From Pseudomonas hefeiensis (GTDB lineage Bacteria; Pseudomonadota; Gammaproteobacteria; Pseudomonadales; Pseudomonadaceae): DNA of 64,000 nt. Numbering within the stretch: position 1 is the stretch's first letter; the number at the start of each line of letters is the position of its first letter. Below the pieces are notes generated by a model. That model searched no databases and was not told where the DNA came from. It saw only the letters and a program-made list of their open reading frames with translations. Below are positions 28,583 through 37,837 of this stretch, one piece after another. A program made the translations under genes and the position numbers. The stretch is taken from positions 3,534,001-3,598,000 of the forward strand of contig NZ_CP117449.1 of NCBI RefSeq assembly GCF_030687835.1, written 5' to 3'.

Positions 28583-28619
28583 TTCATCGTTGCCCCCTTT
28601 TATCAGGGGTTACCGCACA

Positions 28620-30389
28620 TCAATGATCGACGGCCGCACCAGCCCCCCTAGGAACCCGGATATCTTCTACCAAGTGCTGGATATGCTCCGGCGGTGGCGC
28701 GGTAAAGCGTGACACCACCAGCGCGGCCGCAAAATTGAAGAGCATCCCCAGGGTACCGATGCCCTCCGGCGATACGCCCAGCCACCAGTGATCGGCGGTG
28801 TTCATCGCCGGATTGATGAATTTGAAGTAGACGATGTAGCTGAACGTGAAGGTCAGCCCGACGATCATCCCGGCGATCGCGCCTTCGCGGTTCATGCGTT
28901 TGGAGAAGATCCCCATGACAATTACCGGGAAGAACGAGGACGCCGCCAGTCCAAAGGCGAACGCCACCACCTGGGCCACGAATGCCGGCGGATAGATGCC
29001 GAACAACCCGGCGATCAGTACCGCTACGCCAGCGGCCATCCGGGCGGCCAGCAACTCTTGTCTTTCGCTGATCCGGGGCATGATGTTGCATTTAAGCAGG
29101 TCATGGGAAACCGATGTGGAAATCACCAGCAGCAAGCCCGCTGCTGTCGACAGCGCCGCCGCCAGGCCGCCAGCGGCAATCAGGGCGATCACCCAGCCTG
29201 GCAACCCGGCAATCTCCGGGTTGGCCAGAACCATGATGTCGTTGTCGACATACAGTTCGTTGGCCACTGGTGAAACCTGGTTGCTCAGCAGCCGCTGCTC
29301 GTTCGCCCCGCGTTCACCCGTGAAGCTCGGCGCGCCGACCAGGGCCGCCCCCGGGCCATACTGGATGATGCCGTCATTGTTCTTATCTGCCCAGGCGATC
29401 AGACCCGAGTTTTCCCACGTCTTGAGCCAGGCCGGCGCGGTGGCGTAGCTGACGTTGGGGATCGAGGTCAGCAGATTGGTGCGCGCGAAAGCCGCCACGG
29501 CCGGCGCTGTAGTGTAGAGAATGGCGATGAACAGCAGTGCGTAGCCTGCTGACTTGCGCGCATCACGCACGGTCGGCGTAGTGAAGAAGCGCACAATCAC
29601 ATGAGGCAGGCCCGCGGTCCCGACCATCAACGCCATGGTGATGAAAAACACGTCGATGGTCGATTTGGTGCCGTCGGTATAGGCCGTGAAGCCCAGCTCC
29701 GCACCCAGCCCGTTGAGCCGCTCGATCACACTTTGGCCGGAGCCGGTGACCTCGCTGATGAAGCCCAGTTGCGGGATCGGATTGCCGGTGATCATCATCG
29801 AGATATAAATCGCCGGCACCATGTAGGCAAAAATCATTACGCAGTACTGCGCCACCTGGGTGTAGGTGATGCCCTTCATGCCGCCCAGCACGGAGTAGAA
29901 GAACACGATGGCCATACCGATCATCACGCCGGTATTGATATCCACCTCCAGGTAACGGGAGAACACGATGCCCACGCCACGCATTTGCCCCGCCACATAC
30001 GTGAAGGAAATGAAGATCACGCAGATCACCGCCACCACCCGCGCCGTCTGCGAGTAGTAACGCGCACCAACGAACTCCGGCACGGTGAACTTGCCGAACT
30101 TGCGCAGATACGGCGCCAGACACATCGCCAGCAGCACATAGCCACCGGTCCAGCCCATCAGGTAGACCGAGCCGTCATAGCCGGCGAAGGCGATGATCCC
30201 GGCCATGGAGATGAATGAGGCGGCCGACATCCAGTCGGCCCCGGTGGCCATGCCGTTGAGTACCGGGTGCACGCCTTTGCTGGCCACGTAGTACTCGCTG
30301 GTGGAGCCGGCGCGCGTCCAGATGGCAATGCCGATATAGAGCGCAAAGGACGCACCGACGAACAGGTAGATCAGGGTTTGGGTATCCAT
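28620..30389 (-). CDS. Sodium:solute symporter, acetate-permease-like (ActP/VC_2705 type)
   Basis: SSS-family symporter of 589 aa with about 13 membrane helices. The N-terminal block EYYVASKGVHPVLNGMATGADWMSAASFIS is the sodium-binding TM1 region of ActP-like proteins. It is longer than E. coli ActP (about 550 aa) because of an insert near residues 325-390 (WLKTWENSGLIAWADKNNDG and following). Together with the adjacent DUF4212 small protein this matches the VC_2705 subfamily, thought to import acetate or other short monocarboxylates. It starts 11 bp after the DUF4212 stop, so both form one operon. A strong terminator follows. Confidence 0.88.
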   Translation of the reverse strand: MDTQTLIYLFVGASFALYIGIAIWTRAGSTSEYYVASKGVHPVLNGMATGADWMSAASFISMAGIIAFAGYDGSVYLMGWTGGYVLLAMCLAPYLRKFGKFTVPEFVGARYYSQTARVVAVICVIFISFTYVAGQMRGVGIVFSRYLEVDINTGVMIGMAIVFFYSVLGGMKGITYTQVAQYCVMIFAYMVPAIYISMMITGNPIPQLGFISEVTGSGQSVIERLNGLGAELGFTAYTDGTKSTIDVFFITMALMVGTAGLPHVIVRFFTTPTVRDARKSAGYALLFIAILYTTAPAVAAFARTNLLTSIPNVSYATAPAWLKTWENSGLIAWADKNNDGIIQYGPGAALVGAPSFTGERGANEQRLLSNQVSPVANELYVDNDIMVLANPEIAGLPGWVIALIAAGGLAAALSTAAGLLLVISTSVSHDLLKCNIMPRISERQELLAARMAAGVAVLIAGLFGIYPPAFVAQVVAFAFGLAASSFFPVIVMGIFSKRMNREGAIAGMIVGLTFTFSYIVYFKFINPAMNTADHWWLGVSPEGIGTLGMLFNFAAALVVSRFTAPPPEHIQHLVEDIRVPRGAGAAVDH

Positions 30390-30400
30390 GCTCGTCGGCC

Positions 30401-30667
30401 TCAGTCTTCGTGGACGTCATACTTGCGATCGAGCTGATTCATCTTCCAGACATAGAAGAAAATCTCGAGCACAAAGACATAGATGGACCCCTGCTGGGCG
30501 AACCAGAATCCCAGGGGCGTACCGAAGAAGCTGATGGTGTTGAGCTGGTCAACCAGCAAAATGCCAAAGCCGAACGACACCAAGAACCAGATTGCCAGCA
30601 ACATCAGCATCCAGCGCAGGTTTTCCGTCCAGTAGGCACGCGCAGCCTGTTGTTTTTGAGCGGACAT
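30401..30667 (-). CDS. DUF4212 small subunit of the symporter
   Basis: An 88-aa protein with two hydrophobic helices (MLMLLAIWFLVSFGFGILL and WFAQQGSIYVFVLEIFFYVW) joined by QLNTISFFGTPLGF, then a charged C-terminal tail. This is the DUF4212 family (also described as 'putative solute:sodium symporter small subunit'), which always precedes VC_2705-type SSS transporters as here. It is probably a stabilising or accessory subunit in the inner membrane. No enzymatic motif. Confidence 0.9.
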   Translation of the reverse strand: MSAQKQQAARAYWTENLRWMLMLLAIWFLVSFGFGILLVDQLNTISFFGTPLGFWFAQQGSIYVFVLEIFFYVWKMNQLDRKYDVHED

Positions 30668-30911
30668 GAAATCAACTCCCGTTGTTTTTATTGTTTTCCA
30701 CTCAAACCGTAGCAGTCACCGGGCAGAGCGCTAGTACGACTTTCGTCTAACCTCCCTCCCCTGAATATTGACATTCGCCTTCCCCCCTTAACGGGACGGG
30801 TTAAAGACCGCGGAAACCCTCGTCGTGATATCAAATCGCCCATTATCCTAAAGCTTTGCCGTACGCGGTCGAATGTATGCCATCGAAGTATTTTTTACCC
30901 GGGAGCAACGG

Positions 30912-32708
30912 ATGCAGACGCTAAAGGCCTTGTACGAGTCTATCGAGATGCAGTTTTTCGATACGCTCACCAAAAAGCTGTCGAGCCTTTTCCTGCTGGT
31001 CGTGGTCAGTGGGCTGCTTTATTGGGTGGCGGTCAGTGCCCGCGCCGACATTGTGCTGCAGTTGCACACAGCTCAACTGGACCCCGTGCTACTGGGGCAA
31101 GTCGAGGGCCGGCTCGACAGCCTCACCCATGCCCTGCTCTTCGGCGCGCTGCTGACGCTGTGCATGATCAGCTTCATGGTCTGGTACTTTCGCCACCTCA
31201 TCGTGCGCCCCGTCACGGCCATGACCAAGGCCCTCGAGGAGATCGCCAGCGGTGAAGGCGACCTGTCCAAAGACCTGCCCCTGGTGACCCACGACGAAAT
31301 CCGCGTGCTGGCCGACACCTGCAACCGTTTCCTGGCCAAGCAGCGGGAGATCATCAGTAATGTCCAGGCGCTGACCGTGCACATTGCGGTCGAATCGGCG
31401 CGCTCGTTGAAAAACATCAGCGACTCCAGCGACAGCGCTACCCACCAGGCCCGCTTCGCCAAGGAAGTGATGGACCAGAGCAACACCGCCGTGGGCCGCA
31501 TCGAAGAAGTTTCACGCCAGACCCAGGGCATCTCCAGCACCACCGCCCAGAACCTGAGCATGGCCCGCGACTCCTATGCCGAGCTGCTGGAGGTGACGGG
31601 TAACATCAGCGAAATATCCAGCAGCCTCAATGAGTTCGCCACGCTGGTAGGCGCCCTGAACCAACGCTCTTCCAGCATCAAGTCCATCGTTGGGCTGATC
31701 CAGCAGATCTCTGCCCAAACCAACCTGCTGGCCCTCAATGCGGCCATCGAAGCCGCCCGGGCCGGTGAAAGCGGCCGGGGTTTTGCCGTGGTGGCCGATG
31801 AGGTGCGCACGCTGGCGCAGAATGTCAGCCGGGCCACGGACGATATCTCGCGCAACATCGACGCCATGCTCGAAGAAGTCAGTTCCACACATGAACAGAC
31901 CAACCAGATCAGCCACAGCGCCCGGGAAACCCAGAAAGTCGTGGAGCGCGCCTCGGGCCATTTCGAAAGCATGATCGGCGACTTCGAATCCACCAATGGC
32001 AAATTGGCCGATATCGCTTCCCATATCCAGTTGTTCGCCGAATCCAACACAGGCATCAACGAACGGGTCACGCAGATCCATGCCGACAGCCAGTCGATAG
32101 ACCAACGCATGCAGCATTCGGCAACGGCGACCCGCGACCTGTCCGGTGTCGCTGAAAAGGTCCAGGCATTGTTGGGCCGGTTCGTGCTCGGTCATGGCAA
32201 GCTGGATGCCGCCATCACCCGGGCCAGCCAGTGCCGCGATAGCCTCCAGGTCCAGCTGGAGGCGCTGCAGCAGGATGGTCTCAACCTGTTCGATCAGAAC
32301 TACCAACTGATTCCCGGCACCGATCCCAAGCAATACATGACCAGCTACACCGAACGCTTTGCCCAGGTGTGCCAGGAGCAATGCGACAAACTCACCCGCA
32401 GCACCCCGGGCGGTAAAGTCTCATTCATCGTCGACACCAAGGGTTATTGCCCGGTGAACAACAGCTGGGTTTCCAAACAGCCGACGGGCGAGCGTGCCGT
32501 CGACCTGCCGGTGTGCCGCAACAAACGGATCTTCAACGACCCGATCGGCCTGCGCGCGGCGGGCAACACCCAGCGCTTCCTGCTCCAGACCTACCTGCGC
32601 GATACCGGGGAAATCATGACCGAGATCGACGTCCCGTTTTTCTTCGGCGGCCGCCATTGGGGCAACTTGCGGGTCGGGTTCGATGCGGCGGTGTTGTTGG
32701 CAGAGTGA
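30912..32708 (+). CDS. Methyl-accepting chemotaxis protein with C-terminal sensor-like domain
   Basis: A 598-aa chemoreceptor. The ATG at 30912 has GGGAG upstream and is preferred over the in-frame start at 30873. Two membrane helices (about 20-38 and 72-92) bracket only a short, 30-residue periplasmic loop, too small for a ligand domain. A HAMP-type linker follows ([27 protein letters not shown]). The signalling hairpin tip is at about 269-300 ([20 protein letters not shown]). After the coiled coil, residues about 440-598 form an extra domain ending [15 protein letters not shown] and [20 protein letters not shown], which looks like a PAS/Cache-type sensor. Sensing may therefore be cytoplasmic. 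Confidence 0.9.
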   Translation: MQTLKALYESIEMQFFDTLTKKLSSLFLLVVVSGLLYWVAVSARADIVLQLHTAQLDPVLLGQVEGRLDSLTHALLFGALLTLCMISFMVWYFRHLIVRPVTAMTKALEEIASGEGDLSKDLPLVTHDEIRVLADTCNRFLAKQREIISNVQALTVHIAVESARSLKNISDSSDSATHQARFAKEVMDQSNTAVGRIEEVSRQTQGISSTTAQNLSMARDSYAELLEVTGNISEISSSLNEFATLVGALNQRSSSIKSIVGLIQQISAQTNLLALNAAIEAARAGESGRGFAVVADEVRTLAQNVSRATDDISRNIDAMLEEVSSTHEQTNQISHSARETQKVVERASGHFESMIGDFESTNGKLADIASHIQLFAESNTGINERVTQIHADSQSIDQRMQHSATATRDLSGVAEKVQALLGRFVLGHGKLDAAITRASQCRDSLQVQLEALQQDGLNLFDQNYQLIPGTDPKQYMTSYTERFAQVCQEQCDKLTRSTPGGKVSFIVDTKGYCPVNNSWVSKQPTGERAVDLPVCRNKRIFNDPIGLRAAGNTQRFLLQTYLRDTGEIMTEIDVPFFFGGRHWGNLRVGFDAAVLLAE

Positions 32709-32761
32709 TGCATTGCAACTGGTTCGGTGGTGAAGCAAATCCCGAGGCTATCCTAAAACAA

Positions 32762-33120
32762 CTGTGGGAGCGGGCTTGCTCGCGATAGCGGTGTGTCAGC
32801 AAACATCAATGCTGCTGACCTGACGCCTTCGCGAGCAGGCTCGCTCCCACAAGGGGATCGGTGGTGTTTCCGAATCCCGAGGCCACTGCAAAACAACTGT
32901 GGGAGCGAGCCTGCTCGCGATAGCGGTGGATCAGCAAACATCAATGCTGCTGACCTGACGCCTTCGCGAGCAGGCTCGCTCCCACAAGGGTTCTGTGGTG
33001 ATGCAAATCCCGAGGCCACCGCAAAACAACTGTGGGAGCGGGCCTGCTCGCGATAGCGGTGGGTCAGCAAACATCAATGCTGCTGACCTGACGCCTTCGC
33101 GAGCAAGCCCGCTCCCACAG
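32762..33120. repeat. Three tandem REPINs, period about 134 bp
   Basis: Three near-identical REPINs at 32762-32851, 32897-32986 and 33030-33120. Each starts CTGTGGGAGCG, carries GTCAGCAAACATCAATGCTG in its loop, and ends with the inverted half. The linkers between them (GCAAATCCCGAGGCCACxGC) are also repeated, including before the first copy, so the whole 134-bp unit has been duplicated in tandem. It lies between the chemoreceptor gene and yjiX and fills a 436-bp gene-free stretch. Confidence 0.92.
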
Positions 33121-33144
33121 GGGTACCTCAACCCAAGCGGTGCT

Positions 33145-33342
33145 TCAACAGCACTTGGGCCCCGCCTTGCCGCCGTAACGGGCTTCCTGGCGTTCGCGGA
33201 AGAACGCCTCGTAGTCCATCAGCGGTTTGTCCGGGTGTTTGCTTTGCATGTGCTCGACGTAGTTGTCGTAGTCGGGCATGCCGACCATCAGGCGGGCGGC
33301 CTGACCGAGGTATTTACCGAGGCGACTCAAGTCATTGAACAT
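33145..33342 (-). CDS. YbdD/YjiX family small protein
   Basis: A 65-aa protein, [22 protein letters not shown] at the start and [15 protein letters not shown] near the end, with a final Cys pair. This is the YbdD/YjiX family, whose gene nearly always follows cstA or btsT, as here (16 bp after the cstA stop). It is thought to support the CstA-type transporter; its exact role is unknown. A good ribosome binding site (GAGGA) precedes the ATG. Confidence 0.92.
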   Translation of the reverse strand: MFNDLSRLGKYLGQAARLMVGMPDYDNYVEHMQSKHPDKPLMDYEAFFRERQEARYGGKAGPKCC

Positions 33343-33358
33343 CGTTGCAATCCTCTAT

Positions 33359-35407
33359 TCAGGCGTCCGGCAGGGCCTGGAAGGGCGCTTCTTTATCCGT
33401 GCGTTCCTTGTGACCCCAGGCGGCGATACCGACCTTGAGCGCGTAGAACAGGATGCTGAAGACCACCAGCAGGAACAACACCGTCAGCGTTGCGTTGGTG
33501 TAGGCGTTGTACACCACATGCTGCATCTGCTCGATGCTCTTGGCCGGGGCCAGGATCTGGCCGGCGGCCAGGGCATCGTTGTATTTGCGCGCCAGGGCCA
33601 GGAAGCCGATCGCGGGTTAGCATCGAACAGCTTGATCAGGCCCGCCGTGGTGGTGCAGATCAACACCAGACCGCCGGCAGCATGGTCACCCAGACGTAGC
33701 GCTGGCGCTTCATCTTGATCAGTACCACGGTGCCGAGCATCAGGGCGATACCGGCCAGCATCTGGTTGGAGATGCCGAACAGCGGCCACAAGGTGTTGAT
33801 GCCGCCCAGCGGATCGATCACGCCCTGGTACAACAGGTAACCCCACAGCCACGCAGCCGGCGGTGGCGATCAGGTTGGCGGCCCAGGATTCGGTGCTTGA
33901 GGGCCGGACGAACGACCAGCATCCTGCAGCATGAAGCGCCCGGCACGGGTGCCGGCGTCGACCGCGGTGAGAATGAACAGCGCTTCGAACAGGATCGCAA
34001 AGTGGTACCAGAACGCCATGGTGTTCTCACCCGGCAGCACCGAATGCAGGATCTGCGCGATCCCCACCGCCAGCGTTGGCGCCCCGCCGGCACGGGCCAG
34101 CACGGTGGTCTCGCCGATGTCATTGGCCACCGCCTGCAGTGCTTCGGGGGTGATTGCAAAGCCCCAACTGCTGACGGTCTGCGCCACGCTCACCACATCG
34201 CTGCCGACGATCGCCGCCGGACTGTTCATGGCGAAGTACACGCCTGGCTCGATCACCGAAGCGGCCACCATCGCCATGATCGCCACGAACGACTCCATCA
34301 GCATGCCGCCGTAACCGATGTAGCGGGCGTTGACTTCGTTATCGAGCATCTTCGGCGTAGTGCCCGAAGAGATCAGTGCGTGGAAACCCGAGACCGCGCC
34401 ACAGGCGATGGTGATGAACAGGAACGGAAACAGCCCGCCCTTCCACACCGGCCCCGTGCCGTCGGTGAACTGGGTCAGTGCCGGCATTTTCAGCTCGGGC
34501 ATGGTGACCAGAATGCCGATCGCCAGGGCGACGATGGTGCCGATCTTCAAGAAGGTGGACAGGTAATCGCGCGGCGCCAGGATCAGCCAATCGGCAACAC
34601 GGCGGCAACGAAACCGTAGCCGATCAGCATCCAGGTGATTTGCACACCGGTGAACGTGAAGGCCTCGGCCCAGACCGGGTCGGCGGCCACTTGTCCGCCG
34701 AGCCAGATCGAGCCCAGCAGCAACAGCACGCCGATGAGCGAGATTTCACCGATGCGGCCCGGGCGGATGTAGCGCATGTAGATGCCCATGAACATCGCGA
34801 TCGGGATGGTCGCCATCACCGTGAAGATCCCCCACGGGCTCTCGGCCAGGGCCTTGACCACGATCAGCGCCAGCACCGCGAGGATGATGATCATGATCAG
34901 GAAGCAACCAAACAGCGCGATGGTGCCGGGGACGCGGCCCATCTCTTCACGGACCATGTCGCCCAAAGAGCGACCGTTGCGACGGGTGGACAGGAACAGG
35001 ACCATGAAGTCCTGCACGGCACCGGCCAGCACCACCCCGGCGATCAGCCAGAGCGTACCGGGCAGGTAACCCATCTGCGCCGCCAGCACCGGCCCGACCA
35101 GCGGCCCGGCACCGGCAATGGCCGCGAAGTGGTGGCCGAAAAGGATGTGTTTGTTGGTCGGGACAAAGTCCAGGCCATCGTTGTTGAGCACGGCGGGGGT
35201 GGCCCGGCGCGCATCGAGTTGCATCACGTTATTGGCGATGAACAGGCTGTAGTAGCGGTAGGCGACCAGGTAGATGGCCACGGCTGCGACGACGATCCAG
35301 AGGGCGTTGATCGGTTCGCCGCGGCGCAAGGCCACGACACTCAACGCACAAGCTCCCAGAACAGCCACGGCAAACCAGGCAAGGTGTTTAACCAGACGGG
35401 TTGTCAT
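33359..35407 (-). pseudogene. cstA: CstA-type pyruvate/peptide transporter, many indels as given
   Basis: Carbon-starvation transporter CstA, about 688 aa when intact. The start (MTTRLVKHLAWFAVAVLGACAL) and the end (WGHKERTDKEAPFQALPDA) are both recognisable, and large parts are in frame: 34583-35407 and 33870-34550. Between and after these the frame breaks several times: near 34588 (one base missing, ATTGG for ATTTGG), several places in 33840-33930, near 33614 and near 33670. Almost all are missing single bases in short homopolymers or missing GC dinucleotides. Such density in one gene is typical of raw-read error rather than decay. Family role: import of pyruvate or peptides through a multi-helix membrane channel. 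Confidence 0.85.
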
Positions 35408-35518
35408 TGCGTGTCTCCTGCCGATATCCAGTGGATTGCGGCGATTGTTTTTATAGTGTGCCCCGACTATTCGGAGCCGGCTCAATATCCGTGGAAGCCG
35501 TCAATAAATAAATCCGCA

Positions 35519-35556
35519 GTACTACGTACGGGCCATCTACGTAGTTCTACGTAGAC
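35519..35556. promoter_or_regulatory. Three clustered TACGTA palindromes, candidate operator
   Basis: TACGTA occurs at 35523-35528, 35538-35543 and 35548-35553, spaced 15 and 10 bp (about 1.5 and 1 helical turns), within longer palindromes such as CTACGTAG and TCTACGTAGA. They lie 116-146 bp before the cstA start. A NarL-type regulator encoded nearby at 37183 is a natural candidate to bind here. This is inferred. Confidence 0.55.
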
Positions 35557-35645
35557 TCTTGTCGGATCCCTCTGTGAGAGCCCATGCAAACCCAATGCAG
35601 GCCAACGACTGTGGGAGCCGATGCAAACCCCATGCAGGCCAACGA

Positions 35646-35736
35646 CTGTGGGAGCAAAGCTTGCTCGCGATAGCGGTGGGTCTGTCAGCAACAGCAGGCT
35701 ATCCGACGCGATCGCGAGCAAGCTTTGCTCCCACAG
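35646..35736. repeat. REPIN before the histidine kinase gene
   Basis: Inverted pair CTGTGGGAGCAAAGCTTGCT ... AGCAAGCTTTGCTCCCACAG, same class as at 21214. It ends 53 bp before the kinase start. The immediately preceding 37-bp tandem duplication shares its GACTGTGGGAGC edge with this REPIN. Confidence 0.88.
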
Positions 35737-35789
35737 CGTTATGATGCCGACCATTCGCCTCCCACCATTGAGTCTGGCCAGGAGTACAC

Positions 35790-37151
35790 ATGCTGCTCAA
35801 ACACAAAATCGTCGCCCTGGGAATTCTGCCCCTGGTCCTGGCGATTGCTGTCATCTGCGCCTTGGTGATCTCGCTCAATCGCCAGTTGGGTGATCAACAG
35901 GCGCAACTGATCGAAGACAGCATCCTGGCCAGCAAGCGCGCCGAGCTTAAAAACTATGTCGAGATGGCGCAAAGCCTGATCGCCCCGCTGTATAACAACG
36001 GCCAGGGGGATGCGCGCGCGCAGCAGCAGGTGCTGGAGGAGCTGCGCAAGCTGAGTTTCGGCATCAATGGCTATTTTTTCGTCTACGATCGCCAAGGCCG
36101 CAGCCTGATGCACGCCCGGCAGTCCGAACTGGTGGGCCAATACCTCTGGGACATGAAAGATCCTCAGGGTCTGCCGGTGATCCAGGCACTGCTCAAGAGC
36201 GCCGAATCCGGCGAAGGTTTCCAGCGCTACGCCTGGAACAAGCCCTCCTCCGGCCAGGTGACCGACAAGCTCGCCTATGTGGTGATGCTCGATCGCTGGG
36301 GCTGGATGCTCGGAACCGGGATTTACCTGGAGGATGTCGAGCGTGCCACCCAGCAAGCCCGCGCGGAAGTGGCCCGGGGCATCCACACCACCATGCAGGC
36401 CATCGCCGCCATCGCGCTGGTGGCAGTGCTGCTGGTGTTTGCCGGCGGCATGACCCTCAACGTCAGCGAACACCGCCTGGCCGACAAAAAGCTGCAACGG
36501 CTGAACCAGCGCATCGTCAGCTTGCAGGAAGAGGAACGCTCGCGAGTGTCACGCGAGCTGCACGACGGCATCAGCCAATTACTGGTGTCGATAAAATTCC
36601 AGTTCGAACTGGCCAGTCATGTCCTCGAAAAGGGGCAGGAAAACGGCCTGGGCATCCTGAAAAACGCGACAGATCGGCTGGGGGAAGCCATTGGCGAGAT
36701 CCGCAGCATCTCCCACGACTTGCGCTCTTCCCTGCTCGACACCCTGGGCCTGTCCGCCGCCATCGGTCAGCTCGCGGCCGAATTCCAGCAACGCAGCGGG
36801 CTTGAAGTGTCATACAAAAGCAACGAATTCGATTGCCGCCTGGAAAATGGAGCGCCCGTTTCGCTATTTCGCATTGCTCAGGAAGCCTTGACCAATATCG
36901 AGCGTCACGCCGGAGCGAAAAGTGTCGGCATCACCCTGTTCGGCTCCGGCGAGTCTTTGCGCCTGACGGTGGTGGATGACGGGATGGGGTTCAACGTGCC
37001 GCAGGTCGAACGTGGCCACGCCGGCATCGGCCTGCGTAATATCCGCGAGCGGGTCGAGCATTTCGGCGGACGGCTGGAAATGACCTCGGCGCCGGGACGA
37101 AGCGAGCTGGATATCCTGCTGCCCATGAACATGCCGGCGATACAAAGCTGA
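35790..37151 (+). CDS. Cache-domain sensor histidine kinase (NarL-partner type)
   Basis: A 453-aa inner-membrane kinase; AGGAG precedes the ATG. TM1 is at about 8-30, then a periplasmic single-Cache domain (about 35-195) containing FGINGYFFVYDRQGRSLMH and GWMLGTGIYLEDVE, a form that commonly binds small carboxylates. TM2 is at about 205-225. The phospho-accepting His258 is in SRVSRELHDGISQLLVSIKFQ (HisKA_3 type), and the ATPase domain has NIERHAGAKS, DDGMGF and GHAGIGLRNIRERVEHFGG. It is followed 31 bp later by its LuxR-type response regulator. Divergent from cstA, it probably senses a carboxylate such as pyruvate and controls cstA; this is inferred from position. Confidence 0.92.
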   Translation: MLLKHKIVALGILPLVLAIAVICALVISLNRQLGDQQAQLIEDSILASKRAELKNYVEMAQSLIAPLYNNGQGDARAQQQVLEELRKLSFGINGYFFVYDRQGRSLMHARQSELVGQYLWDMKDPQGLPVIQALLKSAESGEGFQRYAWNKPSSGQVTDKLAYVVMLDRWGWMLGTGIYLEDVERATQQARAEVARGIHTTMQAIAAIALVAVLLVFAGGMTLNVSEHRLADKKLQRLNQRIVSLQEEERSRVSRELHDGISQLLVSIKFQFELASHVLEKGQENGLGILKNATDRLGEAIGEIRSISHDLRSSLLDTLGLSAAIGQLAAEFQQRSGLEVSYKSNEFDCRLENGAPVSLFRIAQEALTNIERHAGAKSVGITLFGSGESLRLTVVDDGMGFNVPQVERGHAGIGLRNIRERVEHFGGRLEMTSAPGRSELDILLPMNMPAIQS

Positions 37152-37182
37152 TGCGCGCCCAACCTGACAAGAGCACCTGCCG

Positions 37183-37815
37183 ATGAACCTGCCCCCTGTG
37201 ATCCGCGTCGCGCTGGTCGACGATCATTCCCTGGTCCGCGATGGCATCAGGGCCCTGCTGTCCGTCATGCCCCAACTGGACGTGGTGGGCGAAGCCGAGA
37301 ATGGCGCACAAGCTATCGAGATGGTCGGACGCTGCCAGCCGGACCTGCTGCTGATGGACATCAGCCTCAAGGACATGAACGGGCTTGAACTGACCCGCCT
37401 GCTGGGCAAGCAATACCCCAGCCTCAAGATCCTCATCCTGAGCATGTATGACAATTATGAGTATGTGAGCGAGTCCGTGCGCTCCGGCGCCAGTGGCTAC
37501 GTGCTCAAGAACGCCCCTTCGCGGGAAATCATCGCGGCCATCGAAGCCATCATCAGCGGCGGCACCTTCTACAGCGCCGAGATCGCCCAACGGCTCGCCA
37601 CCGACCAGACCACCGACAACGAGCTGACGCCGCGCGAGAGTCAGGTGCTGTACAAAATGGTCCAGGGATTGAACAACAAGGAAATGGCCCGGGAACTGGA
37701 CATCAGCGTGCGCACCGTCGAAACCCATCGCCTGAGCATCCGCCGCAAGCTCAACATCGACAAACCCGCGGCCCTGGTGAAATACGCGATCGATCACGGG
37801 ATCATTTCGCGCTAG
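37183..37815 (+). CDS. NarL/FixJ-family response regulator
   Basis: A 210-aa regulator. The receiver domain (1-125) has the acidic pair in VALVDDHS, the phospho-acceptor D59 in LLLMDISLKDMNG, and the Lys in GYVLKNAP. The C-terminal LuxR helix-turn-helix covers about 146-205 (LTPRESQVLYKMVQGLNNKEMAR, then VRTVETHRLSIRRKL). It is surely the partner of the upstream Cache histidine kinase. The three TACGTA palindromes upstream of cstA are candidate binding sites. The gene converges with the diguanylate cyclase gene 23 bp away. Confidence 0.93.
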   Translation: MNLPPVIRVALVDDHSLVRDGIRALLSVMPQLDVVGEAENGAQAIEMVGRCQPDLLLMDISLKDMNGLELTRLLGKQYPSLKILILSMYDNYEYVSESVRSGASGYVLKNAPSREIIAAIEAIISGGTFYSAEIAQRLATDQTTDNELTPRESQVLYKMVQGLNNKEMARELDISVRTVETHRLSIRRKLNIDKPAALVKYAIDHGIISR

Positions 37816-37837
37816 GGACCCGGCTCGCGCTCGCGTT

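Larger units (their letters stand above)
35408..35789. other. Divergent regulatory region cstA / histidine kinase
   Basis: The 380 bp between the divergent cstA and kinase starts contain three TACGTA palindromes (35523-35553), a 37-bp imperfect tandem repeat (about 35584-35657, ATGCAAACCC-AATGCAGGCC unit) and a REPIN (35646-35736). No gene is seen. Confidence 0.6.

Noticed and set aside
32762..33120. Repeat array resembling a CRISPR
   Set aside because: The repeats are inverted-pair REPINs with conserved loops and linkers and a 134-bp period; there are no short unique spacers and no cas genes.
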